Positions 32,259-39,615 of a DNA stretch of 48,588 bases are shown here, in pieces. Under the pieces are notes generated by a model. That model was not told the origin of the DNA. It saw only the letters and a program-made list of their open reading frames with translations, and did not search any database. This DNA is from JAHZFN01 sp965149945 (lineage in GTDB: Bacteria; Bacillota; Dehalobacteriia; UBA4068; UBA4997), in NCBI GenBank assembly GCA_965149945.1, contig CBCTTQ010000016.1:1-48588 (forward strand), in the 5' to 3' direction. A program made the position numbers and the translations under genes. How positions within the stretch are numbered: position 1 is the first letter of the stretch; each line of letters begins with the position of its first letter.

Positions 32259-33045
32259 AAAAGTTTTGACCATTGCCGGATCGGATTGCAGCGGCGGCGC
32301 CGGAATTCAGGCGGATTTAAAAACCATCGCCGCGCATAAAATGTACGGGATGAGTGTGATTACAGCGCTGACCGCCCAAAATACCACCGGTGTTTACGGA
32401 GTGTTGGAGGCATCGCCGGAATTTATTGCCGCGGAATTGGATTGTGTGTTTCAGGATATTATTCCGGACGCTGTAAAAATCGGAATGGTTTCCAATAGGG
32501 AGATTATCCAAACCATCGTCCAAAAACTGCGGCAGTATCAAGTAAAAAATATCGTGGTAGATCCTGTGATGATTTCTACCAGCGGCAGTAAATTGTTGTC
32601 GGATCAGGCCGTGGAGACTTTGGTGGAGGAGTTACTGCCTTTGGCGGATATCCTGACCCCCAATTTGAAGGAAGCGGAAGTCTTGTGCGGGTTTGCCGTA
32701 GAAACGGAAGCTGATATGGTACGGGCGGCGGAAGCTATCGGTCGTACTCTGCGGGGCGCGGTGTTGGTGAAGGGCGGTCACTTGACGGAGACTGCCGACG
32801 ATTTACTGGCGGAGGCGGGTTGTTTCACTTGGATCCGCGGTGAACGGGTGGATAACCCCAATACCCATGGTACCGGTTGTACTCTGTCTTCTGCCATTGC
32901 TTGTCAATTGGCGGCGGGAGAGGATCATTTGGCTGCCGTGCGCAACGCCAAAGCTTATTTGACCGGTGCTTTGCGGGCGGGATTGAACCTGGGCAAAGGC
33001 AGCGGTCCGTTGGACCACACTTATGGAATTGAAATCAAAAAATAA
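32251..33045 (+). CDS. thiD: Hydroxymethylpyrimidine/phosphomethylpyrimidine kinase
   Basis: 264 residues from a TTG at 32251, which has GGAG 7-8 bases upstream and gives the family N-terminus KKVLTIAGSDCSGGAGIQAD. Further blocks are KTIAAHKMYGMSVITALTAQ, VVDPVMISTSGSKLL, ILTPNLKEAEVL, VLVKGGH and HGTGCTLSSAIACQLAAG with the catalytic cysteine region. It phosphorylates HMP twice. The frame upstream of the TTG runs back into the HAD gene and is not used. Last gene of the riboswitch operon, followed by a terminator. Confidence 0.95.
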   Translation: MIKKVLTIAGSDCSGGAGIQADLKTIAAHKMYGMSVITALTAQNTTGVYGVLEASPEFIAAELDCVFQDIIPDAVKIGMVSNREIIQTIVQKLRQYQVKNIVVDPVMISTSGSKLLSDQAVETLVEELLPLADILTPNLKEAEVLCGFAVETEADMVRAAEAIGRTLRGAVLVKGGHLTETADDLLAEAGCFTWIRGERVDNPNTHGTGCTLSSAIACQLAAGEDHLAAVRNAKAYLTGALRAGLNLGKGSGPLDHTYGIEIKK

Positions 33046-33073
33046 GCGAACGCGAAAAAATCTGTATGATCAA

Positions 33074-33109
33074 ACATTCTCTGTCACAGCGGCAGAGAGT
33101 GTTTTTTTT
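33074..33109 (+). terminator. Terminator of the thiamine operon
   Basis: ACATTCTCTG (33074-33083) pairs with CAGAGAGTGT (33093-33102), one G-U, followed by eight Ts. Confidence 0.85.
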
Positions 33110-33572
33110 AGCCTTTATGCGCGAGGCTCGCGAAACATCATGAGGGTTAGATTTTTATAGGGTTTGCTCTGAAAATTTTCTTCGGAAGAAAACCATTTGC
33201 GGTTGTTATTTTATTATTGGGGAAAAGACGTTTATGGGGATTTTCGGGTATCGTTCTTTGGAAGCCTTTCCCGTGGCGTTTTATTAAAATTTTGCAAGGA
33301 ACAGATTGTCCCGCGGTTAAGAAGGAAACGTTTTTTCGGTGGTTTGGGGGAGAATGTTTTTTCTCCGGAGGTTGTTTTATGAAGAATTCGCGGAAGAAAA
33401 CTTTTTCTGTGACGGGATTTTTTCTCTTTTCTCCATTGACTTAGAGTAGACTCTAAGTGTTAACATAAGAATAGAAATTTTAGAAAAACTGGCGAACGCC
33501 GCGTCGGGTGTATCGGGTGGCTTCGCCCGTCGCTAAAATGCGACAAAAAAAAGAAAACAAGGAGATGATAAA
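33110..33572. other. Non-coding stretch holding the MerR-type promoter and a leader
   Basis: 33110-33435 shows no recognisable gene. The promoter at 33436-33466 is followed by a leader of about 100 bases with a short hairpin CGGGTG-GCTT-CGCCCG near 33514 and a ribosome binding site AAGGAG before 33573. The leader does not match a riboswitch class I recognise. Confidence 0.5.
33436..33466 (+). promoter_or_regulatory. MerR-family type promoter (19-bp spacer with central dyad)
   Basis: TTGACT (33436-33441), 19 bases, TAACAT (33461-33466). The spacer carries a perfect dyad ACTTAGAGT-AG-ACTCTAAGT (33439-33458). A 19-bp spacer with a CTTAGAGT dyad is the hallmark of promoters activated by MerR-family regulators of the NmlR/AdhR sort, which respond to aldehydes or electrophiles. 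No merR gene is in the neighbourhood. Confidence 0.8.
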
Positions 33573-34142
33573 ATGTATCAGAATACTATGACTAACAAAC
33601 AGAGGGCTTTGCCCTCTGTGAAAGCGCAGACATTGGCTGCTTTGATCGCGGCCGCGGCAGCGGTGGCTTTGCCGCAGGTGTTCCATGTGGTGGGCGCGGC
33701 GGCAGGGCTGGGCGCCGGTTTGGGAGAAAGTTTTTTGCCTATGTATTTGCCGATTATGTTGGTTGGTTTTTTGGCGGGTCCTTATGCTGGGGCGTCGGCG
33801 GCCATTGTCGCGCCGTTGTGCAGCTATGGGCTGACGGCGATGCCGGCAGCGTCGATGTTACCGTTTATTTTAATTGAACTGGTAGCCATTGGCGTCGGAG
33901 CGGGTTTGTTGAGAAAAGGTAGATTCCCTGCGGTCTTGAAGGTGCTGGCGGTGCAGGTGATCGGAAAACTGGTTCGATTGTCAGCGGTTTTGGTGGCTGT
34001 TTACGCGTTGGGTAATGAAGCGGTCAGTGTGGCTGCTTGGGGGAATGCGATAGTCGCCGGTCTGCCGGGCGTGATTTTACAATTGGTATTGGTACCGTTG
34101 ATTTTATACGCTTTGGAAAGCAGGCAACGCCATGACGTCTGA
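33573..34142 (+). CDS. ECF transporter S component-like membrane protein
   Basis: 189 residues; ATG at 33573 after AAGGAG. After a short polar N-terminus there are about five to six hydrophobic segments (roughly 18-42, 48-70, 72-95, 98-112, 118-140, 150-180). The pattern ESFLPMYLPIMLVGFLAGPY with GASAAIVAPLCSYGLTAMP matches energy-coupling factor substrate-binding (S) subunits for vitamins. It would need shared EcfA/EcfT partners encoded elsewhere. The substrate is unknown; it is cotranslated with the next gene (11-base overlap) and lies under a MerR-type promoter. Confidence 0.75.
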   Translation: MYQNTMTNKQRALPSVKAQTLAALIAAAAAVALPQVFHVVGAAAGLGAGLGESFLPMYLPIMLVGFLAGPYAGASAAIVAPLCSYGLTAMPAASMLPFILIELVAIGVGAGLLRKGRFPAVLKVLAVQVIGKLVRLSAVLVAVYALGNEAVSVAAWGNAIVAGLPGVILQLVLVPLILYALESRQRHDV

Positions 34143-35700
34143 TTTAGCAAAAGCCAAAAAACTGCTGACCTCCGGTGGTTATACCTGTGTTTGCTGTCGG
34201 GAAGAGACGGTGTATACCAGTAAAACGCGCGGTGTGCGCCCTCTTCTGCAATGGTTGGATCAAGGAATTTCCCTGCGAGGATTTTGTGTCGCGGACAAAG
34301 TGGTGGGCGCGGCGGCGGCTTTTCTCTATGTTTTGTTAGAAGCGACGGAAATTTACGCCCCGGTTATGAGCACGGGCGCCATACGGGTGTTGCGGGAATT
34401 TCAAATTCCCTATACCGTAGTGCAAGAAGTGCCGTTGGTGATTAATCGCGCCGGTACCGACAGCTGCCCTATGGAAGCCGCCGTTAAAGATTTGCGGGAA
34501 CCCAAGCAGGCGGAGGCGGCAATTCGAAAAACTTTGGCAAAGCTGTCATCAGGAGAAAAAGAAAATGAAGAAAAGGGAGAGGATAAAATGAAAAAACTGG
34601 GATTTGGTTTGATGCGTCTGCCCGTTCTCAATGAGGATTTTGGTCATCCTGATCTGGAAGCGGTAAAAAAAATGGTGGATGCTTTTATGGCTGCCGGCGG
34701 AACTTATTTTGATACGGCTTATCCGTACCATAACGGCGCCAGCGAGGTGGCGTTTCGAGAAACGGTGGTTAAACGCTATCCGAGGAATTCCTTTACCATC
34801 GCGGATAAAATGCCGATGTTTTTGATTCGATCGCCGGAAGAAATGCCGCGGATTTTTGCGGAGCAGCAGGAGCGCTGCGGTGTGGATTATTTTGATTATT
34901 ATTGGCTTCATGCTTTGGGTGAGGATAGTTATCGCACGACGCAAAAAGTGAAGGCCTTTGAGTTTATTGCCCAAAAAAAGGCAGAAGGAAAGATTCGCCA
35001 TATCGGTTTTTCTTTCCATGATTCCCCGGAATTGCTGGAGAAAATTTTGACCGAACATCCGGAGGCGGAATATGTCCAGCTGCAAATTAATTATTTAGAC
35101 TGGGAAGACACTGCTATTCAGGCGCGCCGCTGTTATGAAATTGCCGTTGCCCATGGGGTGGAAGTGATTGTTATGGAACCTCTGAAAGGCGGCGCCTTGG
35201 CAAATCCGCCTCGAGTAGCGCTGGACTGCTTGCGAGCAGTCAATGAAAAACTGCCGCCGGCAGGTTGGGCGCTGCGTTTTGCCGCCTCTTTGGATCGAGT
35301 GCTGACGGTTCTTTCCGGTATGAGCAATCAAACTCAGATGGAAGAAAATATTGCGGTTATGTCGAAACGGGAGACTTTGACCGAAGCGGAAAAACAGGCG
35401 GCGACGTTGGCGGCGAATTTGATTCGGGAAAATATTGCCATTCCCTGTACCGCCTGTCGGTATTGTATGGCGGACTGTCCTAAGCGGATTGCCATTGCTG
35501 ATTATTTTGCCCTATACAATGATGTAAAGAGTCTCGGCGCTTTTCCGCCCAGCAGTCATACTTATTATGAAAATTTGACAAAAAGCAAAGGAAAAGCTTC
35601 CGATTGTATCCAATGCGGCAAATGCGAAAAACTCTGTCCGCAGCATCTGCCCATCCGAGAATATTTGCGGCAGGTATCCGCTACTTTTGACAGGGAATGA
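34132..35700 (+). CDS. Fusion of DUF1893 domain with ferredoxin-containing aldo/keto reductase
   Basis: 522 residues. Residues 1-140 match DUF1893, a cytidine-deaminase-like fold (SGGYTCVCCREETVYTSKTR, FCVADKVVGAAAAFLYVLL, APVMSTGAIRVL). Residues about 153-440 are an aldo/keto reductase (KKLGFGLMRLPV, GGTYFDTAYPYHNG, IRHIGFSFHDSPELL, VIVMEPLKGG). The C-terminus has two 4Fe-4S motifs (CTACRYCMADCPK and CIQCGKCEKLCPQ). An internal ATG (34588, residue 153) with GGGAGAGG upstream lies exactly at the domain border, so the reductase could also be made alone. Related reductases reduce carbonyl compounds using NAD(P)H or ferredoxin-type electrons. The substrate is unknown. Confidence 0.9.
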   Translation: MTSDLAKAKKLLTSGGYTCVCCREETVYTSKTRGVRPLLQWLDQGISLRGFCVADKVVGAAAAFLYVLLEATEIYAPVMSTGAIRVLREFQIPYTVVQEVPLVINRAGTDSCPMEAAVKDLREPKQAEAAIRKTLAKLSSGEKENEEKGEDKMKKLGFGLMRLPVLNEDFGHPDLEAVKKMVDAFMAAGGTYFDTAYPYHNGASEVAFRETVVKRYPRNSFTIADKMPMFLIRSPEEMPRIFAEQQERCGVDYFDYYWLHALGEDSYRTTQKVKAFEFIAQKKAEGKIRHIGFSFHDSPELLEKILTEHPEAEYVQLQINYLDWEDTAIQARRCYEIAVAHGVEVIVMEPLKGGALANPPRVALDCLRAVNEKLPPAGWALRFAASLDRVLTVLSGMSNQTQMEENIAVMSKRETLTEAEKQAATLAANLIRENIAIPCTACRYCMADCPKRIAIADYFALYNDVKSLGAFPPSSHTYYENLTKSKGKASDCIQCGKCEKLCPQHLPIREYLRQVSATFDRE

Positions 35701-35862
35701 GAGAAAACCGTTTTATTAAAAAATGTCTGAGGAAGTCTATCAAACGATAAAAGAAATCCGAAGCGGAAGCAGGTTTTTCCCGTCAAGAAAGTAGACTCGG
35801 GTAGGTTTCGGGGTTCTGTTTTAACAGAAATCCGCCGGGAACAGGAGCTTTCGTAAAACAGG

Positions 35863-35902
35863 AAGAGCCCATCCATCGGTAGCGGCCGATGGATGGGCTC
35901 TT
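35863..35902. repeat. Perfect 17-bp inverted repeat
   Basis: AAGAGCCCATCCATCGG (35863-35879), loop of 6, CCGATGGATGGGCTCTT (35886-35902). Very stable, but there is no T-run on either side. It may be the 3' end hairpin of the reductase transcript. Confidence 0.7.
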
Positions 35903-35946
35903 GGTGTCAAACAGCTCACACACATACAAAATCAGCAGAAACAAGT

Positions 35947-35977
35947 GACTGTGAAAAAAAACACAGTCGATTTTTTT
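35947..35977 (+). terminator. Terminator downstream of the reductase gene
   Basis: GACTGTG (35947-35953), A-rich loop, CACAGTC (35962-35968), then GATTTTTTT. Confidence 0.65.
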
Positions 35978-36117
35978 ATGATGCGACGGATAACAAATTT
36001 TTCGAACGGTATAAATTAACGAATAGGGAAATTTTCGGTGGATTTTAGGGTCTCCGATGGGAAGAGAAAAATCCCTCTGTTCGCGTTTTGTTTTGCTTCA
36101 TGGATTTGGGAAAACAA
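35978..36117. other. Rest of the 35701-36117 gap
   Basis: Between the reductase stop and the convergent gene at 36118 only the two hairpins above are seen; no gene and no clear terminator for the minus-strand operon were found. Confidence 0.4.
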
Positions 36118-36714
36118 TCAATAAGCAAGCACTTTGTCTCGGTTTTCCGGATTGACGCGAATGGTGACGCTGCTGTCTGCGTAATAGCTGTAGGCATAGC
36201 CGTTCTTCAAATCAGAGACAACTTGGCGGAAGATGGCGCTGATATTTTGTTCTTCTACGCCGATGTGTATATTCATCATTAACGGTTCGTCATTTCCGTT
36301 GTGTTGATGGTAGTAGTCTTGATAATCCCCGTCGTATGATTCAGTGTAGGTGCCGCCGTCGTCATAATCGTCGTAATAGTAATCGTCGCTGTTATTATAG
36401 TCTTTTTGATAAAAATAGGTGCAGTCTCCGGGATAGGTTATTTCCACGATCATTTGATCGGTGGAAACGGATTCATCTTCGATGATTTGAATATCTTGGG
36501 ACATGATGGAACCGGGATATATGTTGATTTGGCTGATGTCGGCATCCAATGGTTCCCGAAAAGTTTTCGTTGTTGTTTGCGCGTTAGTGGCATAAGCTTT
36601 TTCGCCGCCGTATTGGATGGCGGAAATTTCAAAGAAGGCGATAGCGCTGCCGATTCCCAGTAACAAAATACCTGCCGCGAGACAGCCCAGAAGAATTTTG
36701 GAAAATTTTGTCAT
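36118..36714 (-). CDS. Membrane-anchored extracellular protein of a PadR/DUF1700 operon
   Basis: 198 residues; the ATG at 36714 follows AGGAGGTGTAATCC, 3 bases after the previous stop. One N-terminal membrane segment (about 6-30, ILLGCLAAGILLLGIGSAIA) is followed by a secreted region. The middle, about residues 105-140, is a highly acidic Tyr/Asp-rich stretch (YYYDDYDDGGTYTESYDGDY). The flanks resemble the DUF4097-type beta-helical domain (DADISQINIYPGS; SSVTIRVNPENRDK). The usual PadR-DUF1700-DUF4097 operon order supports that reading. Function unknown, probably envelope stress or surface related. Confidence 0.65.
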   Translation of the reverse strand: MTKFSKILLGCLAAGILLLGIGSAIAFFEISAIQYGGEKAYATNAQTTTKTFREPLDADISQINIYPGSIMSQDIQIIEDESVSTDQMIVEITYPGDCTYFYQKDYNNSDDYYYDDYDDGGTYTESYDGDYQDYYHQHNGNDEPLMMNIHIGVEEQNISAIFRQVVSDLKNGYAYSYYADSSVTIRVNPENRDKVLAY

Positions 36715-36717
36715 GGA

Positions 36718-37758
36718 TTACACCTCCTTTTGGGTGTGCTGTTTTTGGCTTTTATTGCCGAAAAGCAGACGGAATACGAAAATAATCAATACAGAAACAC
36801 AAAGCAGAGATCCCAGAGCGGCAATGGTGATACCGATCAAAGGCAGACCGGAGCACATCATCACAAAGGAAATCCCTAATCCGATCAAATTAGCAAAAGC
36901 ATAGAAGATGACCGGAATCATGCAGAGGAAAATGAGAATTTTCAGGCAGACAGCAATGATTTCGATGAGGATGCTGTTTCCCGATTCTTTTTGAGGTTTT
37001 TGTTTTTCTTTACGGAATCGATAGCCTTTGGCTTTGATTTCCGAAAGAATGCTTTGATCAGTCGCGGTACCGTCTTCGTCCAATTCTGTTTCGGTAAAGT
37101 CGGCTGCTTCATATACACGATCACAATTTTCTTCGTTCATGGTTGCTTTCTCCTTTCTTGTACTTCCTTTACGGTTCGTTTTGGGGATTTCGGAAGGATC
37201 AAAGGGTTGAAAACCTTTGTCTGCCAAAAAGGTTTTTATGACAAAGAGATAAAGGGAATAGCATACCAGCAGGAAGTAAGCCAGATTAAAGAGGACGGTG
37301 ATGATCGTTTGAATGGGTAGATAGAGAAAGTCCGGCAGGGCGGAAAAGGCATTGCTAACAAAGTTGATGATGATATTCAGGGGAACTTTGATCAGCCACA
37401 AAACCAGACACAGTACCAGCAATTTCAGCAGAACCGTGATTAGTTGGCGTTTTTCCATTTGGAACAAACTGTCTGCGATGGCGTTGACGCCGTTGCCGAA
37501 ATTTTTCAACCAGCGCCCAAGGGTATTTTTTTCAGTTTGGGGTTGGTTGTAGTCAGGGTTGACTTTGTAGGCTTCCAGAATTTCTTCTACGAATTCTTCC
37601 GGATCGCCAAAGTCGGCAATGGCTTCTTCTTCGGTGCAGCCTCCCGCCATTTTATTATTGATATGTTGGTCAAATTCGGCCAGAATGTCTTCTCTTTCTG
37701 TTTTTTCCAGGACTTCCAGACGTTGGCTTAAGTAGTCCAAAAACTCCTGTTTATTCAT
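36718..37758 (-). CDS. DUF1700/HAAS-domain membrane protein
   Basis: 346 residues from the ATG at 37758, which has AGGAG 9 bases upstream. The N-terminal HAAS domain has MNKQEFLDYLSQRLEVL and CTEEEAIADFGDPEEFVEEI (residues 1-65). It is followed by two or three membrane segments around 105-185, a charged loop (KTNRKGSTRKEKATMNEENCD, then acidic) and further membrane segments at about 255-335. HAAS-domain proteins are typically cotranscribed with PadR regulators and act as membrane partners in envelope responses. It overlaps the PadR gene by 8 bases. Confidence 0.85.
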   Translation of the reverse strand: MNKQEFLDYLSQRLEVLEKTEREDILAEFDQHINNKMAGGCTEEEAIADFGDPEEFVEEILEAYKVNPDYNQPQTEKNTLGRWLKNFGNGVNAIADSLFQMEKRQLITVLLKLLVLCLVLWLIKVPLNIIINFVSNAFSALPDFLYLPIQTIITVLFNLAYFLLVCYSLYLFVIKTFLADKGFQPFDPSEIPKTNRKGSTRKEKATMNEENCDRVYEAADFTETELDEDGTATDQSILSEIKAKGYRFRKEKQKPQKESGNSILIEIIAVCLKILIFLCMIPVIFYAFANLIGLGISFVMMCSGLPLIGITIAALGSLLCVSVLIIFVFRLLFGNKSQKQHTQKEV

Positions 37759-38074
37759 GACAATCACACTCCTCGATAAACGCGTTTACTTTTTTGCTGA
37801 AAGCGAGCCATTCTTTTTTCAGCTGTTCTTTGTAGGCACGGCCGGAGGTCGTTAAGTGATAATACTTTCTGGGGGGACCCTCCGAAGATTCCTTAAGATA
37901 GGTTTCAAAATATTTTTCATTGGTCAACCGTTTCAAAAGGGGGTAGATGGTGCCTTCATTAACATCGATGATTTCGGAAACTTCGTTAATCAACTCATAG
38001 CCGTACATGTCTTTTTGGGTAACGGAAATAAGCACAACCAGCTCCAAAACTCCCTTTTTAAATTGTACATTCAT
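37751..38074 (-). CDS. PadR family transcriptional regulator
   Basis: 107 residues from the ATG at 38074 (AAGGTGATGTG upstream). Winged helix with KKGVLELVVLISVTQKDMYG, YELINEVSEI, NEGTIYPLLKRL and PPRKYYHLTTSGRAYKEQLK, the family signature. Short C-terminal helix, so it belongs to the small PadR-s2 group. It heads a three-gene operon and probably represses it. Overlapping AGTACT dyads sit in its promoter. Confidence 0.95.
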   Translation of the reverse strand: MNVQFKKGVLELVVLISVTQKDMYGYELINEVSEIIDVNEGTIYPLLKRLTNEKYFETYLKESSEGPPRKYYHLTTSGRAYKEQLKKEWLAFSKKVNAFIEECDCHE

Positions 38075-38095
38075 CACATCACCTTCTTTACTATG

Positions 38096-38124
38096 ATTAT
38101 ATTACTAGTACTATGTAATGTCAA
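38096..38124 (-). promoter_or_regulatory. Perfect consensus promoter of the PadR operon
   Basis: Minus strand: TTGACA (38119-38124), 17 bases, TATAAT (38096-38101). AGTACT palindromes overlap the spacer and the upstream edge (38108-38113 and 38124-38129), likely PadR sites. Confidence 0.85.
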
Positions 38125-38444
38125 GTACTAAAATAAAATTAATATTAAATCTTATTTGATAGCAAAAGAAAGAGGAATTATAAAGAAGAAAGCATCACTG
38201 TAAGAAAAGCGGGGCCGCCGTCCTGTGATTCTGAACCGGCATATAGCGACCGATACTTTGTTTACGGAAAGCTTGACCAAATGTGGGACAGAAGAACCGC
38301 ACGATTCGATTATCGGGATGATCTGCCTGCTTTCATCGCGGCGATCTTTTAAGGGTGAATGTCGGCGATAGGGTTTCTTAGGAAGTTGGGAGTTGAAAAC
38401 AGATGCTTTTTTTGTGATAAGAAAGGAAATCAAAACTGCAAGAC

Positions 38445-38480
38445 AAAAAAAGAAAAGACCTGTTAAAACAGGTCTTTTCT
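38445..38480 (-). terminator. Terminator of the Cys/Gly-rich small protein gene
   Basis: Minus strand stem: 38451-38463 (AGAAAAGACCTGT) with 38468-38480 (ACAGGTCTTTTCT) and a T-run from the A-run at 38445-38451. Confidence 0.85.
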
Positions 38481-38540
38481 CGTCAAACCAGATCCGGTTT
38501 CTTGGGGAAAGCCGGGAGGAAGTGTTTTTGTTACGAACGG

Positions 38541-38744
38541 TTAGTTGTTGCAGTTACAACCACAGCAATTCCAGTTGCATACCAAGCCGAGAATGCTTTG
38601 CAATACGGTCAATGTAACGACAATGTTGACCCAATCTCCGACAAAGCCGAACGCCGCGTTGCCCAGACCTCCGCCCAGGTAGTTGCAGCCATTACCGCAA
38701 GCCATTGTTCCGCAGCCACAGCCTCCGTAAGTGTTATATAACAT
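38541..38744 (-). CDS. Small Cys/Gly-rich protein with one hydrophobic helix
   Basis: 67 residues from the ATG at 38744, after AAGGAGGTTTTACT. Not recognised. The N-terminal part is Gly/Cys-rich (GGCGCGTMACGNGCNYLGGG), the middle is hydrophobic (about 38-53, VNIVVTLTVLQSILGL), and the C-terminus is a Cys/Asn cluster (CNWNCCGCNCNN). The layout recalls small coat- or envelope-associated proteins of spore formers, but no family is claimed. It lies just downstream of the Cys-repeat protein gene. Confidence 0.65.
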   Translation of the reverse strand: MLYNTYGGCGCGTMACGNGCNYLGGGLGNAAFGFVGDWVNIVVTLTVLQSILGLVCNWNCCGCNCNN

Positions 38745-38866
38745 AGTAAAACCTCCTTCATCATAATGATATTTATAGTTATGCCGAAAATGCCCCAAAG
38801 GTGCAAATTTCAGATTGATCTGCCGTCTTATTCCGTAACGGCTGAAAAACGGTGGTTTTTTTTGTG

Positions 38867-39349
38867 TTATCTGCGATAGCCATACGGGCTATAGTCCGGA
38901 TAAGGATCGCAGCATTGGCACGAATCGCCGTCCTGGCAAGGATCATATTCCTGACACGGGTCGCAGCACTGACAGGGATCGCATTCCTGACATGGGTCGC
39001 AGCACTGACAGGGATCGCATTCCTGACATGGGTCGCAGCACTGACAGGGATCACATTCCTGACAGGGATCACAGCACTGACACGGGTCATAACATTCGCA
39101 CGGGTCATAACATTCGCACGGGTCGCAGCAGGGTTTGCACTGAGGGCGGCGGCAGGGTTTTCTTCTTCTGTAGGGTTCGTAGTTTTTGCAGTAACAGCAG
39201 CAAGGCATCGTGACGGTATCGTTAGATTGCGTGTTGTTTTCCGTTGTTGTGTTGTTATTGCTGTTGTTATTGTTGTTGCAGTTCCAGAAGGGCCATCCCC
39301 AAATTCCGCAGTTGCCGAAACAGCCGCATCGATTGTTGTTGTTTGCCAT
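38867..39349 (-). CDS. Extremely cysteine-rich repeat protein
   Basis: 160 residues; the ATG at 39349 follows AAAGGGGGATTTTGA. The N-terminal 50 residues are Asn/Thr-rich with a few Cys and Trp (NRCGCFGNCGIWGWPFWNC). The middle is basic (YRRRKPCRRPQC). The C-terminal 85 residues are CDPCQ-type repeats (CDPCQECDPCQC). No signal peptide or membrane segment. Such a Cys-Asp-Pro-Cys array could bind metals or form disulphide-linked polymers, as in spore coat or exosporium proteins. Identity unknown. It is likely cotranscribed with the downstream Cys/Gly-rich gene. Confidence 0.75.
   Translation of the reverse strand: MANNNNRCGCFGNCGIWGWPFWNCNNNNNSNNNTTTENNTQSNDTVTMPCCCYCKNYEPYRRRKPCRRPQCKPCCDPCECYDPCECYDPCQCCDPCQECDPCQCCDPCQECDPCQCCDPCQECDPCQCCDPCQEYDPCQDGDSCQCCDPYPDYSPYGYRR
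38925..39131 (-). repeat. 36-nt coding repeats in the Cys-rich gene
   Basis: Units of 36 bases start at 38925 (diverged), 38961, 38997 (identical) and 39033 (diverged), followed by shorter related units to 39131. Each encodes CDPCQECDPCQC. They are contiguous, in frame and have no spacers, so they are not a CRISPR array. Confidence 0.85.
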
Positions 39350-39442
39350 TCAAAATCCCCCTTTAACATTTGTCTTATAGTACAGGTTATGTGGCGGGGG
39401 ACTTTTTGGTGAGCAATTTTTTGAATTTTGTCATCGGTCGTA

Positions 39443-39471
39443 TTTACCCGAGACGGGGATTGTGCTATAAT
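39443..39471 (+). promoter_or_regulatory. Promoter of tRNA-Sec
   Basis: TTTACC (39443-39448), 17 bases, TATAAT (39466-39471), 18 bases before the tRNA. Confidence 0.7.
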
Positions 39472-39488
39472 ATATCATAGATTAATAT

Positions 39489-39585
39489 GGGAATGGATCT
39501 GATCCGGTGGTCAGCACGGACTTCAAACCCGTTGCGGCGCAGCGAACCTGCGCCGGGTGCGTTCGATTCGCACACATTCCCGCCA
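39489..39585 (+). tRNA. selC: tRNA-Sec (anticodon TCA)
   Basis: 97 nt with an encoded CCA and discriminator G. Acceptor GGGAATG pairs with CATTCCC, the D stem is 6 bp (CTGATC/GGTCAG), and the anticodon loop CTTCAAA gives TCA at 39523-39525. The long variable arm is GGCGCAG-CGAAC-CTGCGCC and the T arm is GTGCG-TTCGATT-CGCAC. The eighth acceptor position is a G-A mismatch. It shows that the organism makes selenoproteins; no selA, selB or selD is in the window. Confidence 0.95.
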
Positions 39586-39615
39586 TTTTATTATATTTTG
39601 ATCAGGAGGCAAAAA

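Larger units (their letters stand above)
38075..38540. other. Gap between PadR and Cys-rich genes, with possible gene remnant
   Basis: Besides the PadR promoter and the terminator at 38445-38480, the stretch has no clear gene. On the plus strand a frame of about 65 codons without a start ends at TAA near 38350 and contains DRYFVYGKLDQMWDRRTARF, which looks protein-like but is not recognised. It may be a gene remnant or chance. Confidence 0.3.

Noticed and set aside
38925..39131. 36-nt repeats of CRISPR-like length
   Set aside because: Units are contiguous, without spacers, multiples of three and encode CDPCQ repeats in a gene with a good ribosome binding site.
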